Positions 40,868 through 50,530 are shown, numbered from the stretch's first letter. The stretch: DNA of 64,000 bases from Paenibacillus nasutitermitis (GCF_014641075.1 NZ_BMHP01000006.1:186001-250000), one strand, 5' to 3'. The notes: a model not told the origin generated them from the sequence alone. A program made the numbers and translations.

Positions 40868-43036
40868 CTAGATCGCTTCGAACAGGATCGCCTCCGATGT
40901 CAAGGCACCCTCCAGACGGATGGCAAGCCCCTGTTCCATCAGAGCAAAACCGCTGACCTCGGCCGTTTGGGAGCTGTTGTCCCAGGTTACCTTATACGTT
41001 CTGGAACGGTCCAGTCCTCTTAAACGAAGCACGTATTCCCGTTCCTTCGGATTGGACAGCTGGAATACGCCTGCGATCCCTTTGTCCCTTTCTTTCGAAG
41101 CCAATTCCAGCACGCCCCAACCTTTAGGCTCGAAACCGTCGAGCTGCGGGGTATGGTGATAAATTCTGCCCGTGTTCATGAACGTCCGCACGAAGTTTTT
41201 ATAAATATCCAATGTATGGCGCACGAGAGCGAATTGTTTCGGATTAGGCTCCGAGCCGAGCGGATTAAAGACGCTGATGGTCGGTCTGACGAACAGCAGC
41301 TGTCTCATCTGGAACAGAATATCGGCGCTCGTATGTCCGCTCTGGCCAGCGACGAGCCTGTCTACATACTCCGGCGGGAGCGCCATCGACATGCCATTCG
41401 TAATGGCGAACGACCTCGGGGCCACCTGCCAATCTGTCACCCAGGTGTGAGAGAAGCGTCTCACCGTCCCGATATCGGTTCTGGCTCCCCCGCTTGCACA
41501 AGTCTCGAAAATGACTTCCGGAAACCGCTTGCGAAGCCGGTCGAAGATGCTGTCGAAGTTTTCGTAATACCTCCAATAACTGTTTTCCGCATAACCTTCG
41601 CGTATATTATAGCCACCCGCTTTAATATGACCCGCATTGTAATCCAGCCTGAAGAAATCCAGTTCGTTCTCTTCGATGACGCGAGCCATCGCATCCTCGG
41701 CCCAAGCCGCGATCTCCGGTCTGGCAAAGTCGATCATGCCCCCCATACGCCCCGTGCTGTTGGTACCGTTGTAAGCGACCGAGAACCAGTCTGGATGCGC
41801 TTTGTATAACTCCGTTAATTTTCCGAGCCGCTCGATTTCCACCCATAAGCCGAACAGCATCCCTTTATTATGTACCCTCTCGCGAATTCCCTTAAGACCA
41901 TCGGGATATCTCTGCGTATTTACATGCCAATCCCCCAGATGTTCCCCCATCTGATGCTCGTCGCCAGGAGGCAGGTACCAGCCCGCATCGATGAAGAAAA
42001 CCTCTGCGCCCAGTTCTGCTGCGACTTCAATCTGATGATAAGTCATCGCTTCCGACATCTCGACTTCCGCTCCCAGGCCCGACTCGACCCAATTGCCCCT
42101 TCCCCGCGCCTCGGGAATCGTGAATACCGATTGCCGGAGATGATCATGCATCGCATGGATGCAATCATCGAATCCGCCGAACAGCATGCCCATATGAACC
42201 TCGGGGCTGACCACGGATTCTCCAGCCTCGACCATACGGAGCGGCGCCGGTGCTTTCGGCCCGATCTTAAAGGAAAGATGTGCGTTGGCATCGTGCCCTG
42301 GCACTGCCCCTCCCGGATCGGCATCCACCTCGAAGGAGAAGTTGTAATCGCCGGACCATGCCATCTGCCCGATAAAATGTTCTCCCGTCGCCTCGTTGCG
42401 TATCAGAAACATCGGATGCCGATGGCGTTGTCCCCGGTTCAGGCCGAAGACGGCGTTTGGAAGCGGGTGCCATTCGAATTGTCCTTCCCCTCCCCAGCGG
42501 GAATCACCCATATACCCTATAGAATAAAGAGGATCCCCTTTGGTCAAATAGGCCTCCCAGTTTTTCGTCGTCTGCAAGCCGCCGCTCCAGGTGTAAACCG
42601 AGCTAAGCGCCGAGGGACGATCGCCGGCGTTTGTCACCTCAAGCCAACGGGTGACGATAGGCGTCCCATCCAGCAGCGTATGGATGCTTACCGTAACGGG
42701 ACGCAGCGAGTGCTTGAGCCGAATGACCGAATGAAGTCCCGCTGCTTCCGTGGATTTGTCTTGTCCATCCCAGAGCCAATGCGATCCCAACGACATGCCG
42801 TCCATTTCAAGTTGAAAGGCTTGCGGTTCCACGAAGCTGTCCGGCTCCATGCGGGGAACGCGGGGAAACGTAATGACTGTGCTCATATAACCGGCGCCGT
42901 TCCAGCCTACGCTCATCAGCTGCCCTCCAGCGAATATTTCTTCATAGACGGCCAGCCCCGTGCGGTAGCTGATATAGTAACCGTCGGCAGTCGGTTCGAC
43001 GACCACATCGGTAAAAGCTTCATGGATTTCGTTCAT
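40868..43036 (-). CDS. Alpha-galactosidase, glycoside hydrolase family 36
   Basis: The 722-residue enzyme has the GH36 layout: a beta-sandwich N-terminal domain (TWSGGLQTTKNWEAYLTKGD, ADPGGAVPGHDANA), a TIM barrel (FFIDAGWYLPPGD), and a C-terminal beta domain. The nucleophile is D465 in DFFRLDYN and the acid/base is D521 in ETCASGGARTDIG. It removes alpha-linked galactose from oligosaccharides. No signal peptide is present, so it works in the cytosol on imported sugar. AGGAGGT is 7 bases before the ATG. It is the distal gene of the locus, 35 bases after an unknown gene. Confidence 0.9.
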   Translation of the reverse strand: MNEIHEAFTDVVVEPTADGYYISYRTGLAVYEEIFAGGQLMSVGWNGAGYMSTVITFPRVPRMEPDSFVEPQAFQLEMDGMSLGSHWLWDGQDKSTEAAGLHSVIRLKHSLRPVTVSIHTLLDGTPIVTRWLEVTNAGDRPSALSSVYTWSGGLQTTKNWEAYLTKGDPLYSIGYMGDSRWGGEGQFEWHPLPNAVFGLNRGQRHRHPMFLIRNEATGEHFIGQMAWSGDYNFSFEVDADPGGAVPGHDANAHLSFKIGPKAPAPLRMVEAGESVVSPEVHMGMLFGGFDDCIHAMHDHLRQSVFTIPEARGRGNWVESGLGAEVEMSEAMTYHQIEVAAELGAEVFFIDAGWYLPPGDEHQMGEHLGDWHVNTQRYPDGLKGIRERVHNKGMLFGLWVEIERLGKLTELYKAHPDWFSVAYNGTNSTGRMGGMIDFARPEIAAWAEDAMARVIEENELDFFRLDYNAGHIKAGGYNIREGYAENSYWRYYENFDSIFDRLRKRFPEVIFETCASGGARTDIGTVRRFSHTWVTDWQVAPRSFAITNGMSMALPPEYVDRLVAGQSGHTSADILFQMRQLLFVRPTISVFNPLGSEPNPKQFALVRHTLDIYKNFVRTFMNTGRIYHHTPQLDGFEPKGWGVLELASKERDKGIAGVFQLSNPKEREYVLRLRGLDRSRTYKVTWDNSSQTAEVSGFALMEQGLAIRLEGALTSEAILFEAI

Positions 43037-43071
43037 CCCATAGACCTCCTGTATTTAAGCACTGAACGCTG

Positions 43072-44145
43072 CTAAATCACAACGCCTAACCATAAACGTA
43101 ATACCTCGGCCAAGCTTTCGTAGCCGCCGCTATAGCACCAGGTCTGGGAAACGTCTTTGCGCGCGAAGAGTCCCTTCTCCTCGTTCCATTGCACCGCGGG
43201 CGCATGGTGCTCGAGCTCCCCGAACGACCCTATCTGCCCATCGTCGTTATACAGCTGGACGCAATGGCCGCCATACACGGGGTCATGCCAAGGAACGTCC
43301 AGATAGTCCGCAGACGGATAGACGCCGATTTGCCTCACAATCAAATGACAATGGCCGCTCTCGTCCCGGCGAAAATAGCCAAACCGTCCTGTCGTCTGCA
43401 AGCTCGTAAGCGAAATTTTATGTGCCTGCTTCGCATCGATACGAAAACGGACGATCCCTTCGGATACAGATAGATGCGACGGACCCGCAGGCGAGAAAAA
43501 ATCGGTCGGACTCGCCGTACCGTAAGTAGCGGCATAGGCGTGGCCTCCGGCCGGGACCTGCAGAATCGTCCAGCTCGACAGGGGTGGCTCCTTGCCATTG
43601 CCCCAGCCCTCGGCATTCGTCTCTAAATCGATTGCCGATTCATAACCGACGAACTGATAACCGCCTGGCCCGCCAAGTCCGGCAAAGCGTATCGGATCCT
43701 TCACCAGCCGGCACGATTTGGCAAGCCGGAATCCGATCTGCCTTTCAGATCTGAATTGCTTCGCGACTCCCTCCTGCCACCACTCGCATTGATCCTGCAC
43801 AGCGCCTCCCCTGAACTGATAGGCGCCTGGGTCGATCGGCCGCTGCACCGTATAGTCTGCCGGCGGGCCAGGATTCACAACGTGGTACTCCAGCTCCGGG
43901 CTGAGCCAGACGCGTTCGCCTCCGGCATTCCAATGGTTCTCCAATCCGAATAGCCTTCGGGATGCCCCGGTATCGGCCAATATCGGATTCGTCCATGCCG
44001 CGTTCTCAAGCTCCTCATCCGGATAGATTCCTAAAATTCTTCCCCCTCGCTCCAGTGCGACGATGACAGCTCCTTCGCCATTCCGAAGCAATCGGTAATG
44101 CCATTCGAGACGCTGCAAGCTTGCAATCAAATCATCCAGTTTCAT
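43072..44145 (-). CDS. Protein of unknown function, aldose-epimerase/DUF-like beta-sandwich
   Basis: The 357-residue protein has no signal peptide and no catalytic motif that I can assign. Its pattern (ERGGRILGIYPDEELENAAW, GGERVWLSPELEYHVVNPG, GGHCVQLYNDDGQIGSFGEL) resembles the beta-sandwich of galactose-mutarotase-like and DUF6786-type sugar-binding proteins. A role in handling free sugars inside the operon is inferred. CAGGAG precedes the ATG at 44145, which is preferred over 44193. A TTGTATACAA palindrome lies 73 bases upstream, so it may begin its own transcript together with the GH36 gene. Confidence 0.6.
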   Translation of the reverse strand: MKLDDLIASLQRLEWHYRLLRNGEGAVIVALERGGRILGIYPDEELENAAWTNPILADTGASRRLFGLENHWNAGGERVWLSPELEYHVVNPGPPADYTVQRPIDPGAYQFRGGAVQDQCEWWQEGVAKQFRSERQIGFRLAKSCRLVKDPIRFAGLGGPGGYQFVGYESAIDLETNAEGWGNGKEPPLSSWTILQVPAGGHAYAATYGTASPTDFFSPAGPSHLSVSEGIVRFRIDAKQAHKISLTSLQTTGRFGYFRRDESGHCHLIVRQIGVYPSADYLDVPWHDPVYGGHCVQLYNDDGQIGSFGELEHHAPAVQWNEEKGLFARKDVSQTWCYSGGYESLAEVLRLWLGVVI

Positions 44146-44217
44146 TAGATTTCTCCTGGTTATATAGAATACTTCAATTATACAATAATCCACTATTCAG
44201 TCAACCGTTTTGTGTTT

Positions 44218-44227
44218 TTGTATACAA
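44218..44227. promoter_or_regulatory. GntR/FadR-type operator (perfect copy)
   Basis: TTGTATACAA is a perfect palindrome, flanked by T and A runs, upstream of the gene starting at 44145. It fits the FadR-subfamily consensus NyGTM-KACrN. Related copies lie at 48654, 48693 and 63388. Confidence 0.6.
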
Positions 44228-44306
44228 TTTAGAGCATAAAAGAATACAGCCCTCCTCCGCTTCTCGAAGAACCGAACGGATGCCTATATTCTCCATCGTT
44301 AATCTG

Positions 44307-45995
44307 TCACATAGCAGCAGGCATAATACCTGTAATCTCGTAGAATACAACTCCTAGTGGGGCTAGAACATGTGATAGAACAAGCTTCCCGTCTTTAATC
44401 TCCACGGTCTCCTCTGTGTACATCAGGCTGGCTAATCCGCGATACTTTTCTGCATTGGCATACCATAGACGTTGGATCTTTGAATTCGCTATGCTTCGTA
44501 TCGTCCACGAATCACTCGACCATCTGCCAAAATCATCGTCGGCGACCCCTTGCTCGTCAAGTAAAGCCCGCCACTCCGGCCAGAAGTTGGCATGTTCATC
44601 GTCAATTAACCACTGCTTAACCGATAGGGTACCGTCTTGCGACGCTTTTACGTTGTCAAACGTAATCGTCACCGGCTCGCCTGTCGTGGCATTCCCAGCC
44701 GGATTAAAGTTGTAAACGAGAAGGTGAGCGGTCCGGGAGTCTTCGCGATAGGCGCCGATTCCATCCACCTCATTAGCCTCATTCGCCGCTTGGGTTATCG
44801 TTTGAACCGGAATTCTGCTTGCACCTTCCATCCGGCAGCTCAAATTAGCAACATGGGTCCCCACGGGATCTACCCCGCTTGTTCCTCCCCATATACGTTC
44901 TGTATTCAAATACCAAGTGGAAAAATAATCGAGTCCGATATCATGCATATGCTTGAACAATCTCGCATCGCTCGCCGCTTGGTAACCCGAAGCTACCGTT
45001 CGTGGAAATAGCTCCTTGTCATCTTTTCCCAGCATCAACCTGCCCTCGTCTACGCCGTATTCCAGATCGGTCAAGCCGTTCACTACCGCCCGGTCGCGCA
45101 GTAATTGCAGGTTCGACTCCAGGCTGTAAGCGGACATTACCCCTGTTTGATGATCATAATAGGAGAATGTGAGGAAATCGAGCTGAGTGCCCTTCTTGCC
45201 GGTGTAGTAATTCGTGCCGTGCGCCACATGGTCAATAAATTCCCTTTCATCCCAGTACCCTTCCCCATTCGTCATGCTGTGGGCGCCAATGTACAGATGC
45301 TCCGCGCCGACGACTTCCTCCAATGCGGCAACCGTGTAATCGTACAATTTGAAGTACGCTTCCTTCGTCGTTTGGGGATCCCCGGCGTCGAACCAATCGA
45401 TGTTTTCGTATTCGACCAATGCCCTCCAAGTCCACGTACGAACTTCTTCCAGGCCGAAGCGGCCGGCCATGTATTGCGCAAGCGCCTTGATGTAGTCGTA
45501 GTAAACGCTGTAATCATCCGGCGGTCGCACATTCACGCCGAATGCCCGGATAAGCGGATCAGAGCTGTATTTAAGCGGAACGTTGCCCGTAGCGATATGC
45601 GGGATCAATCCCTGCCGTATAATATTTTGCACGGCATCTCCCAGGCGGGTAAAGTTGTAATCGGTTAAATGTCCGCGGTCGCCCGGATTCAAGAACAGAT
45701 CCCGCAATTCCGTGCCTCCCGTCGAAGTCATGAGCTGAATGCGTTTGACGAACGGGTAGTTCGTTCTAATATAGTCCTCCGGTTGATCCCCGGCCGTCGT
45801 CAACCAATCCATTCCTAATTCCCACTGGTTCAAATCCGTAAATTTATTTTCCAGCGTCCGGCCCGGTTCGGACAGGTTCACCTTCAAGCAAACGGCTGTT
45901 TGGAAATCGACATTCAGCGTTTCTGCCGGCATTTCTGATAATACATCCCTTGGCATTTCCTTCTGCAAAGCCATGTTCTGTTCCGGCGTAACCAT
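44307..45995 (-). CDS. GH39-like glycoside hydrolase
   Basis: The 562-residue protein resembles GH39-like (xylosidase/iduronidase clan) TIM-barrel enzymes: YPFVKRIQLMTSTGG, then VRTWTWRALVEYENIDWF at the position of the acid/base motif, YIGAHSMTNGEGYW, and a beta-sandwich C-terminus. The standard NEPN is replaced by EYEN, a variant in which the first Glu may act. The ATG at 45995 follows a GGAGGAGG run. In frame upstream of 46037 there is a hydrophobic stretch like a signal peptide without a usable start, so the gene may have lost its export signal. Confidence 0.65.
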   Translation of the reverse strand: MVTPEQNMALQKEMPRDVLSEMPAETLNVDFQTAVCLKVNLSEPGRTLENKFTDLNQWELGMDWLTTAGDQPEDYIRTNYPFVKRIQLMTSTGGTELRDLFLNPGDRGHLTDYNFTRLGDAVQNIIRQGLIPHIATGNVPLKYSSDPLIRAFGVNVRPPDDYSVYYDYIKALAQYMAGRFGLEEVRTWTWRALVEYENIDWFDAGDPQTTKEAYFKLYDYTVAALEEVVGAEHLYIGAHSMTNGEGYWDEREFIDHVAHGTNYYTGKKGTQLDFLTFSYYDHQTGVMSAYSLESNLQLLRDRAVVNGLTDLEYGVDEGRLMLGKDDKELFPRTVASGYQAASDARLFKHMHDIGLDYFSTWYLNTERIWGGTSGVDPVGTHVANLSCRMEGASRIPVQTITQAANEANEVDGIGAYREDSRTAHLLVYNFNPAGNATTGEPVTITFDNVKASQDGTLSVKQWLIDDEHANFWPEWRALLDEQGVADDDFGRWSSDSWTIRSIANSKIQRLWYANAEKYRGLASLMYTEETVEIKDGKLVLSHVLAPLGVVFYEITGIMPAAM

Positions 45996-46227
45996 CGTCC
46001 TTTCCTCCTCCTGATTCAGCAAGCTGCCTGGGAACATCGCGGCAGTGACGAGAAAGAGCGCCGTGATGCCTGGCCCTACTCTTGTATTTCCGTGCGTAAA
46101 AGCAGTTTATTTTTCTGAATTTTCACTCTATTTAGGGCATTGGAGGCATGAGAAAAGAGACCACCTTAGACGTTCGGCATATAACTTTACGTGTGCCAAG
46201 GAGGACTCTGTATCACAGTCACAGGCC

Positions 46228-46256
46228 ATTAAAGGCGGGGCAATGCCGCCTTTAAT
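46228..46256 (-). terminator. Hairpin over the gntR stop codon
   Basis: ATTAAAGGCGG (46228-46238) pairs perfectly with CCGCCTTTAAT (46246-46256) and contains the stop of the GntR gene. The T-run after it on the minus strand is short. Confidence 0.6.
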
Positions 46257-46926
46257 ACTGACTTTTCTCGATGCGCTCGATAATGATGTTCATAGCGTTC
46301 ATAATGTGATGATCGAGCATTTGAATGGACTCCTCATTCTTCTGAATGATCATGTCCGCCAGCTCCCTGTGATCGTCGCAAAACTCCGCAAACGTCGGTC
46401 TCGTCATATTGGTGATTTCCAGAATCGCCTGAACGGTATTGGCCATCGTATTCCATGCTACCGTCATCGGGTTATTGTCCGCCATCAGAATCAGGCTTCT
46501 ATGGAAGGAAATATCCAAATACGCCGTATCGTAGCTGGTAATCTCTTCTCCCTTAGCCTTGTAGGACTCAAGCAATTCCATGGCGTCGAACAGAGGCCTG
46601 TACCGGAAAGTAGGACTCTTGAATGTGCTTAGCAGTGCGGTCCGCTCCAGCAGAAGACGCAGCTCGAAAATGTCCCTCACGTCTTTTGCCGAGCACCCGA
46701 TGACCTCCGTGCCGCCGTTCGTCAAGTTCATAACAAGCCCTTCCAGCGCGAGCATCTGGAGCGAAGTCCGAACCGGAGCGCGGCTAATCCCCATCTGTTC
46801 GGCAAGCTTCGCTTCTATCAATCGCGTACCGGGCTTATATTTACCAAGAATAATGTCCTTGCGCAATTGAGTAACGACTTCCTTGGTATGATGCGAACGC
46901 GATAGCGAGTCCGTGTAATTGCTCAT
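46252..46926 (-). CDS. GntR-family (FCD subfamily) transcriptional regulator
   Basis: The 224-residue protein has an N-terminal winged helix (VVTQLRKDIILGKYKPGTRLIEAKLAEQMGISRAPVRTSL) and a helical FCD effector domain (IFELRLLLERTAL, TAYLDISFHRSLI, FCDDHRELADMI, with Asp/His metal ligands). FCD regulators sense organic acids or sugar acids. It sits between the solute-binding-protein gene and the GH39-like gene, has its own promoter (46985-47014), and is the best candidate to bind the TTGTATACAA sites in the locus. Confidence 0.9.
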   Translation of the reverse strand: MSNYTDSLSRSHHTKEVVTQLRKDIILGKYKPGTRLIEAKLAEQMGISRAPVRTSLQMLALEGLVMNLTNGGTEVIGCSAKDVRDIFELRLLLERTALLSTFKSPTFRYRPLFDAMELLESYKAKGEEITSYDTAYLDISFHRSLILMADNNPMTVAWNTMANTVQAILEITNMTRPTFAEFCDDHRELADMIIQKNEESIQMLDHHIMNAMNIIIERIEKSQY

Positions 46927-46984
46927 TAGAATAAGCTTCCTTTATTTGTTTTTTTCGACGGGATCTTGCTCATCGATTGCATTT

Positions 46985-47014
46985 AGCATAGCAACTGCAT
47001 ATGTATCCTGTCAA
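46985..47014 (-). promoter_or_regulatory. Sigma-A promoter of the gntR gene
   Basis: On the minus strand TTGACA (47014-47009), an 18-base spacer and TATGCT (46990-46985) lie about 60 bases before the gntR start. Close by, GATATT-TTG-AATATC (47022-47036) is a small palindrome. Confidence 0.55.
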
Positions 47015-47103
47015 CATTAGGGATATTTTGAATATCAACTCTACAGTTCAAGTACAATCAGCAAATTACCCCTCGATACTAGCAATCCCTTCGAAAATAA
47101 AGG

Positions 47104-47139
47104 AAAGGTTAACTTGCCCGCAATCAGCAGGTTAACCTT
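47104..47139 (-). terminator. Terminator after the second solute-binding-protein gene
   Basis: AAGGTTAAC (47105-47113) pairs with GTTAACCTT (47131-47139); a bulged extension reaches AGGAAAGG/CTTTCCT. On the minus strand it is followed by CCTTTATTTTC. It separates the transporter operon from gntR. Confidence 0.65.
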
Positions 47140-47191
47140 CTTTCCTGGAGCTTTTCTGTCAAAGTCCATCGTATAGCACGCATTATAAGCT

Positions 47192-48571
47192 TTATTTATA
47201 ATACTCGTCGACCTTCTGCTGCATGATCTTCGTCAGATTATCCAGGAACGTTTGCGGATCCTCGCTGGATGTTCCGTTGAGAACAGCCACGAAATCCGCT
47301 TCGAACGTTTCAGGTAAATCTACCGGCGTTTGCGGCGGGTATTTCTTGACTTTGCTTAAAATATCCAGAGCCAGTGCAAGATACGGATCCGATTGCGCCT
47401 TTTCCTGGAGGAACGGAAGGTCTTTCTTTGCCGGCATAACGCCGAGAATATCGTTGGAGATTTTTGCCGCGTTTTCGGTCGTTGTAAGCCATTTAATAAA
47501 TTGGAATGCGGCATCTTTATTTTTGGAAGTCGATACGAGCGAGAACCCATATCCGCCTACCCATAGTCCTTCTTCCGGCATCGGGGTCAAGATAACGTCC
47601 ATCTCTTCCCTCATCTTCTTCGTCGAGTAGAACGATACGGCCATCTTGTTTGCATCGAACAAATCCGTATTCTCAGGCAATGTCCCTTTCAGTTCATTAA
47701 TCCGTTCAGGATTGATATTTTCTTGATAGAAGTCCGCCAACCACTCGACAGCCTCAACGATCTTCGGATTATTGTAGCCTACCTTGCGCGTCTTCGGATC
47801 GTAAATATCTTCGGCTGTCGCGCCATTGATCAGCGACCACGTCAACATTGCGGTACCACCGCCCCACAGGCTTGATGGATCGAAGGTCGTCATTTCCTGC
47901 TTGCCGTCCTTCACGACCCAGAACTGCTTCAGATAATTGCCCAGGTCCTCTAAACTATTCAGTTCCGGTACGTCTGTAACTCCGTATTGATCCAGAATTT
48001 TGCGGTTTGAATGAAGTCCGAAATTCGGATCGATGTTCCAGGGCAATCCGTACAATTTATCTCCTACGTAGTATTTGTTGAAGGATGGCGCGTAGAACTG
48101 ATCAACATTCACTTCCGGATATTGTTCTAAGTACGGCGTTAAATCCTCCAGCAAGTTATCTTTCATAAAATTGGGTTGTGGGCTGTAAGTCATGACCACG
48201 TCCGGGCTGTCACTGGCCGCAACCATCGATTGCAACGCCGCCGTGCCTCCAGCGGTTACATATTCCAGCTTTACGTTAGGGTACTGTTCCATGAATGCGA
48301 TACCCAATGCATCGAACATCGCTTTATTCGGCTGAGCATCTCCCCATTCGCGCAATACCTTTACCGTTCCGGAGAAAGACTTGTTGTCCGTGTTGTCCGC
48401 TTCCGGAGTTGTGTTCGGCTTGCCGGAATTCGAATTCGCTGGGCTTGGCGTGTTCTGACCCGCCTCGGGCGCATTGCCTGCTCCGTTGTTGTTACCGGAT
48501 GAACATCCGGCAAGGAAGATGACGATACTAAGAACCATTAACGATAAAGGCTTGTACAATTTCGTCTTCAT
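47192..48571 (-). CDS. Sugar ABC transporter solute-binding lipoprotein (family 1)
   Basis: The 459-residue lipoprotein (lipobox IFLAGC, then a Gly/Asn/Pro linker) belongs to the MalE-like extracellular solute-binding family. Typical elements are VKVLREWGDAQPN, YVTAGGTAALQSMVAAS and DVVMTYSPQPNF early, and KDAAFQFIKWLTTTENAAK near the C-terminus. It captures an oligosaccharide outside the membrane for the permease pair at 48727-50530. GAAGGGG precedes the ATG at 48571, preferred over 48643. A 155-base gap before it holds two operator-like sites, so its expression may be adjusted separately from the permeases. Confidence 0.9.
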   Translation of the reverse strand: MKTKLYKPLSLMVLSIVIFLAGCSSGNNNGAGNAPEAGQNTPSPANSNSGKPNTTPEADNTDNKSFSGTVKVLREWGDAQPNKAMFDALGIAFMEQYPNVKLEYVTAGGTAALQSMVAASDSPDVVMTYSPQPNFMKDNLLEDLTPYLEQYPEVNVDQFYAPSFNKYYVGDKLYGLPWNIDPNFGLHSNRKILDQYGVTDVPELNSLEDLGNYLKQFWVVKDGKQEMTTFDPSSLWGGGTAMLTWSLINGATAEDIYDPKTRKVGYNNPKIVEAVEWLADFYQENINPERINELKGTLPENTDLFDANKMAVSFYSTKKMREEMDVILTPMPEEGLWVGGYGFSLVSTSKNKDAAFQFIKWLTTTENAAKISNDILGVMPAKKDLPFLQEKAQSDPYLALALDILSKVKKYPPQTPVDLPETFEADFVAVLNGTSSEDPQTFLDNLTKIMQQKVDEYYK

Positions 48572-48653
48572 TCTTTTTAATCCCCTTCGCTCGTTTTTTA
48601 ATAACGCTCTCATAATATATCCCAATTTTTTTAATGTCAACAATTTTTATTAT

Positions 48654-48663
48654 TTGTATACTA
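48654..48663. promoter_or_regulatory. GntR-type operator-like site 1 upstream of the binding protein gene
   Basis: TTGTATACTA matches the TTGTATACAA palindrome at 9 of 10 positions and lies 83 bases upstream of the solute-binding protein start. Confidence 0.5.
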
Positions 48664-48692
48664 TTTTTATTTTTTTATAAATTTACAATATT

Positions 48693-48702
48693 TTGTATAC
48701 AT
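48693..48702. promoter_or_regulatory. GntR-type operator-like site 2 upstream of the binding protein gene
   Basis: TTGTATACAT matches the TTGTATACAA palindrome at 9 of 10 positions. It is 39 bases from site 1, close to four helical turns, which would allow cooperative binding. Confidence 0.5.
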
Positions 48703-48726
48703 AAAATCACTGCTTATTTTACTCCT

Positions 48727-49638
48727 TTATTCGACAAGACTCGATTTTTCCACCCCCTGCATAAACCACTTCTGAACCACGAGATATAACAGGATCGGCG
48801 GCAGAATAACATAGAAGCTGCCTGCCATCTTCATGGATTCGTTATTGTCGTAGCCACCCGTCGCATACATCATCTCCAACGATTTCCACATGCTGTCCAG
48901 AGCGAGCGAAAGCGGCATATATTCGCCCCTTAGGAATAAACCGGTCAAATAAGTTTCATTCCAATGCCATACGAATGAGAAAATGAACACAATGATGATC
49001 GCCGGCTTCGCCAATGGGAGCATAAGCTTGTAAAAAATCCGGAAAGGACCCGCACCGTCGATATTAGCCGCTTCTTCATAAGCCTTGGGGATGGTCTGAA
49101 AAAACTGTCTGAAGATGATGACGAACAGCGCTCCCCGTATCCCGTGCCCAAATAAAGCGGGGCCGATTATGGCAATTGGCGAGCCGAGTAATCCAAGCTT
49201 GCTGAATAATATATAGAGCGGCAGCGTGAGCGTCGTCGGAGGAACCAGAAAACAAACGATGAGAATGCCAAACAACAGGTTCCGCCCGGGAAAGTTGAAT
49301 CGGGCAAAACCGTAGCCGGCAACGGAGCAGGATATGACATGAAAAATCGCCCCAAACCCCGCGATAATCAAGCTGTTTATTAACGTCTCCGAGAAACGCA
49401 TTCCGTACATGGCTTTCTCAAGAAACGAGAAATCGATCGTTCGCGGAATCCACCTGACCGTAGGGTCAAGAAGATCGGCCGTGCTCTTCACCATTGTCGA
49501 AAACATATAGAAGAGCGGATTTAAATACAGAAATACAATGTTCAAAAGCACGAAATAAATCAATAAGATTCTGAGCATGCCCAGCCGTTCGCTGTTTCCC
49601 AGCAGGGCATTCTTCACCGTTCTGATCACTTTAGGCAT
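48727..49638 (-). CDS. Carbohydrate ABC transporter permease, MalG type
   Basis: The 303-residue protein has six TM helices and the EAA loop (KAYEEAANIDGAGPFRIFYKLMLPLAKPA) that contacts the ATPase. It pairs with the MalF-type permease 4 bases upstream. AGGAAGGGG stands before the ATG at 49638, which is preferred over 49668. No ATPase is encoded next to it; the MsmX-like ATPase at 59706 is the probable energiser. Confidence 0.9.
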   Translation of the reverse strand: MPKVIRTVKNALLGNSERLGMLRILLIYFVLLNIVFLYLNPLFYMFSTMVKSTADLLDPTVRWIPRTIDFSFLEKAMYGMRFSETLINSLIIAGFGAIFHVISCSVAGYGFARFNFPGRNLLFGILIVCFLVPPTTLTLPLYILFSKLGLLGSPIAIIGPALFGHGIRGALFVIIFRQFFQTIPKAYEEAANIDGAGPFRIFYKLMLPLAKPAIIIVFIFSFVWHWNETYLTGLFLRGEYMPLSLALDSMWKSLEMMYATGGYDNNESMKMAGSFYVILPPILLYLVVQKWFMQGVEKSSLVE

Positions 49639-49642
49639 CCTG

Positions 49643-50530
49643 TCATCCCCTTCCTCTGGCCCCGCCAAGTCTTCTAAAGATGAAAAGAAAACCCATAATG
49701 ATCATGAACACGACAAGAAAGTAGATCAACCCTATCGCGCTGATAAAGCCGAAGCCTCCCGTATTCATATTTGCAATCAAATAGTTCATAATGCCGTTAA
49801 ATGGAAAGGTCGACATATCGACGATTGAAAAAATGATACTCAACAGGATGAACGGCTTCAGTCCGGGCAGCGTAATCTTCCAAAAAGTCATCCACATGGT
49901 CGATCCGTCGATGCGCGCTGCCTCGTAGACATGGGCGCCTATCGTTTGAAAGCCTACGAGAAACAGCAGGACTTGAACGCCTGAATACCAGAGAATAATA
50001 ACGATCATATTCAATACGTTGAGAAGAGGATCGGCCAACACCTTCGGAAAATTCGCAAGAATAAAACCCGAAACATCGTATTGCTCCAGTACTTCCAGAC
50101 CGCCCGCTCCCTGGAAAAAAAGTTGATTCAATACTTTTCCCGTCGAGAAGATGACCGGAAGGAAGAAAAAAGCCCGAAATACCGATCTTCCCGGAAACTT
50201 GATATTCAGCAGCGTCGCAACAAACAGAGCGAACATCACAATGAGCGGTATCGCAATAAGGGTCCGAACGAGCTCCTCTACCAGCAGGATCGGGAACTGA
50301 TTATCCTTCAGAAAGGCATTGGTCAAATTTTCGAATCCGACCCATTTCATTTGAAGGCCCAAATTCGTGACTCTAACCTCATTAAAGCTCATGTAGATGG
50401 TAAACAGCAGCGGATAGGCAACGAACACGCCAAGACCGATCAGCCAGGGGGCGATAAAGAGATAACCGGAAAGGGCCTCTCTGCCGTTGATCGATATTCG
50501 ATGTGCACGTCTCTTAAAGATCCAACGCAT
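49643..50530 (-). CDS. Carbohydrate ABC transporter permease, MalF type
   Basis: The 295-residue permease has about six TM helices and an EAA-type loop (HVYEAARIDGSTMWMTFWKITLPGLKP). Its start overlaps the DUF5696 stop by one base (TAATG), so translation is coupled. It forms a heterodimer with the MalG-type protein that follows. Confidence 0.9.
   Translation of the reverse strand: MRWIFKRRAHRISINGREALSGYLFIAPWLIGLGVFVAYPLLFTIYMSFNEVRVTNLGLQMKWVGFENLTNAFLKDNQFPILLVEELVRTLIAIPLIVMFALFVATLLNIKFPGRSVFRAFFFLPVIFSTGKVLNQLFFQGAGGLEVLEQYDVSGFILANFPKVLADPLLNVLNMIVIILWYSGVQVLLFLVGFQTIGAHVYEAARIDGSTMWMTFWKITLPGLKPFILLSIIFSIVDMSTFPFNGIMNYLIANMNTGGFGFISAIGLIYFLVVFMIIMGFLFIFRRLGGARGRG

Noticed and set aside
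41870..43075. 401-codon plus-strand open frame opposite the GH36 gene
   Set aside because: It is antisense to a gene with complete catalytic motifs; no ribosome binding site or recognisable family.
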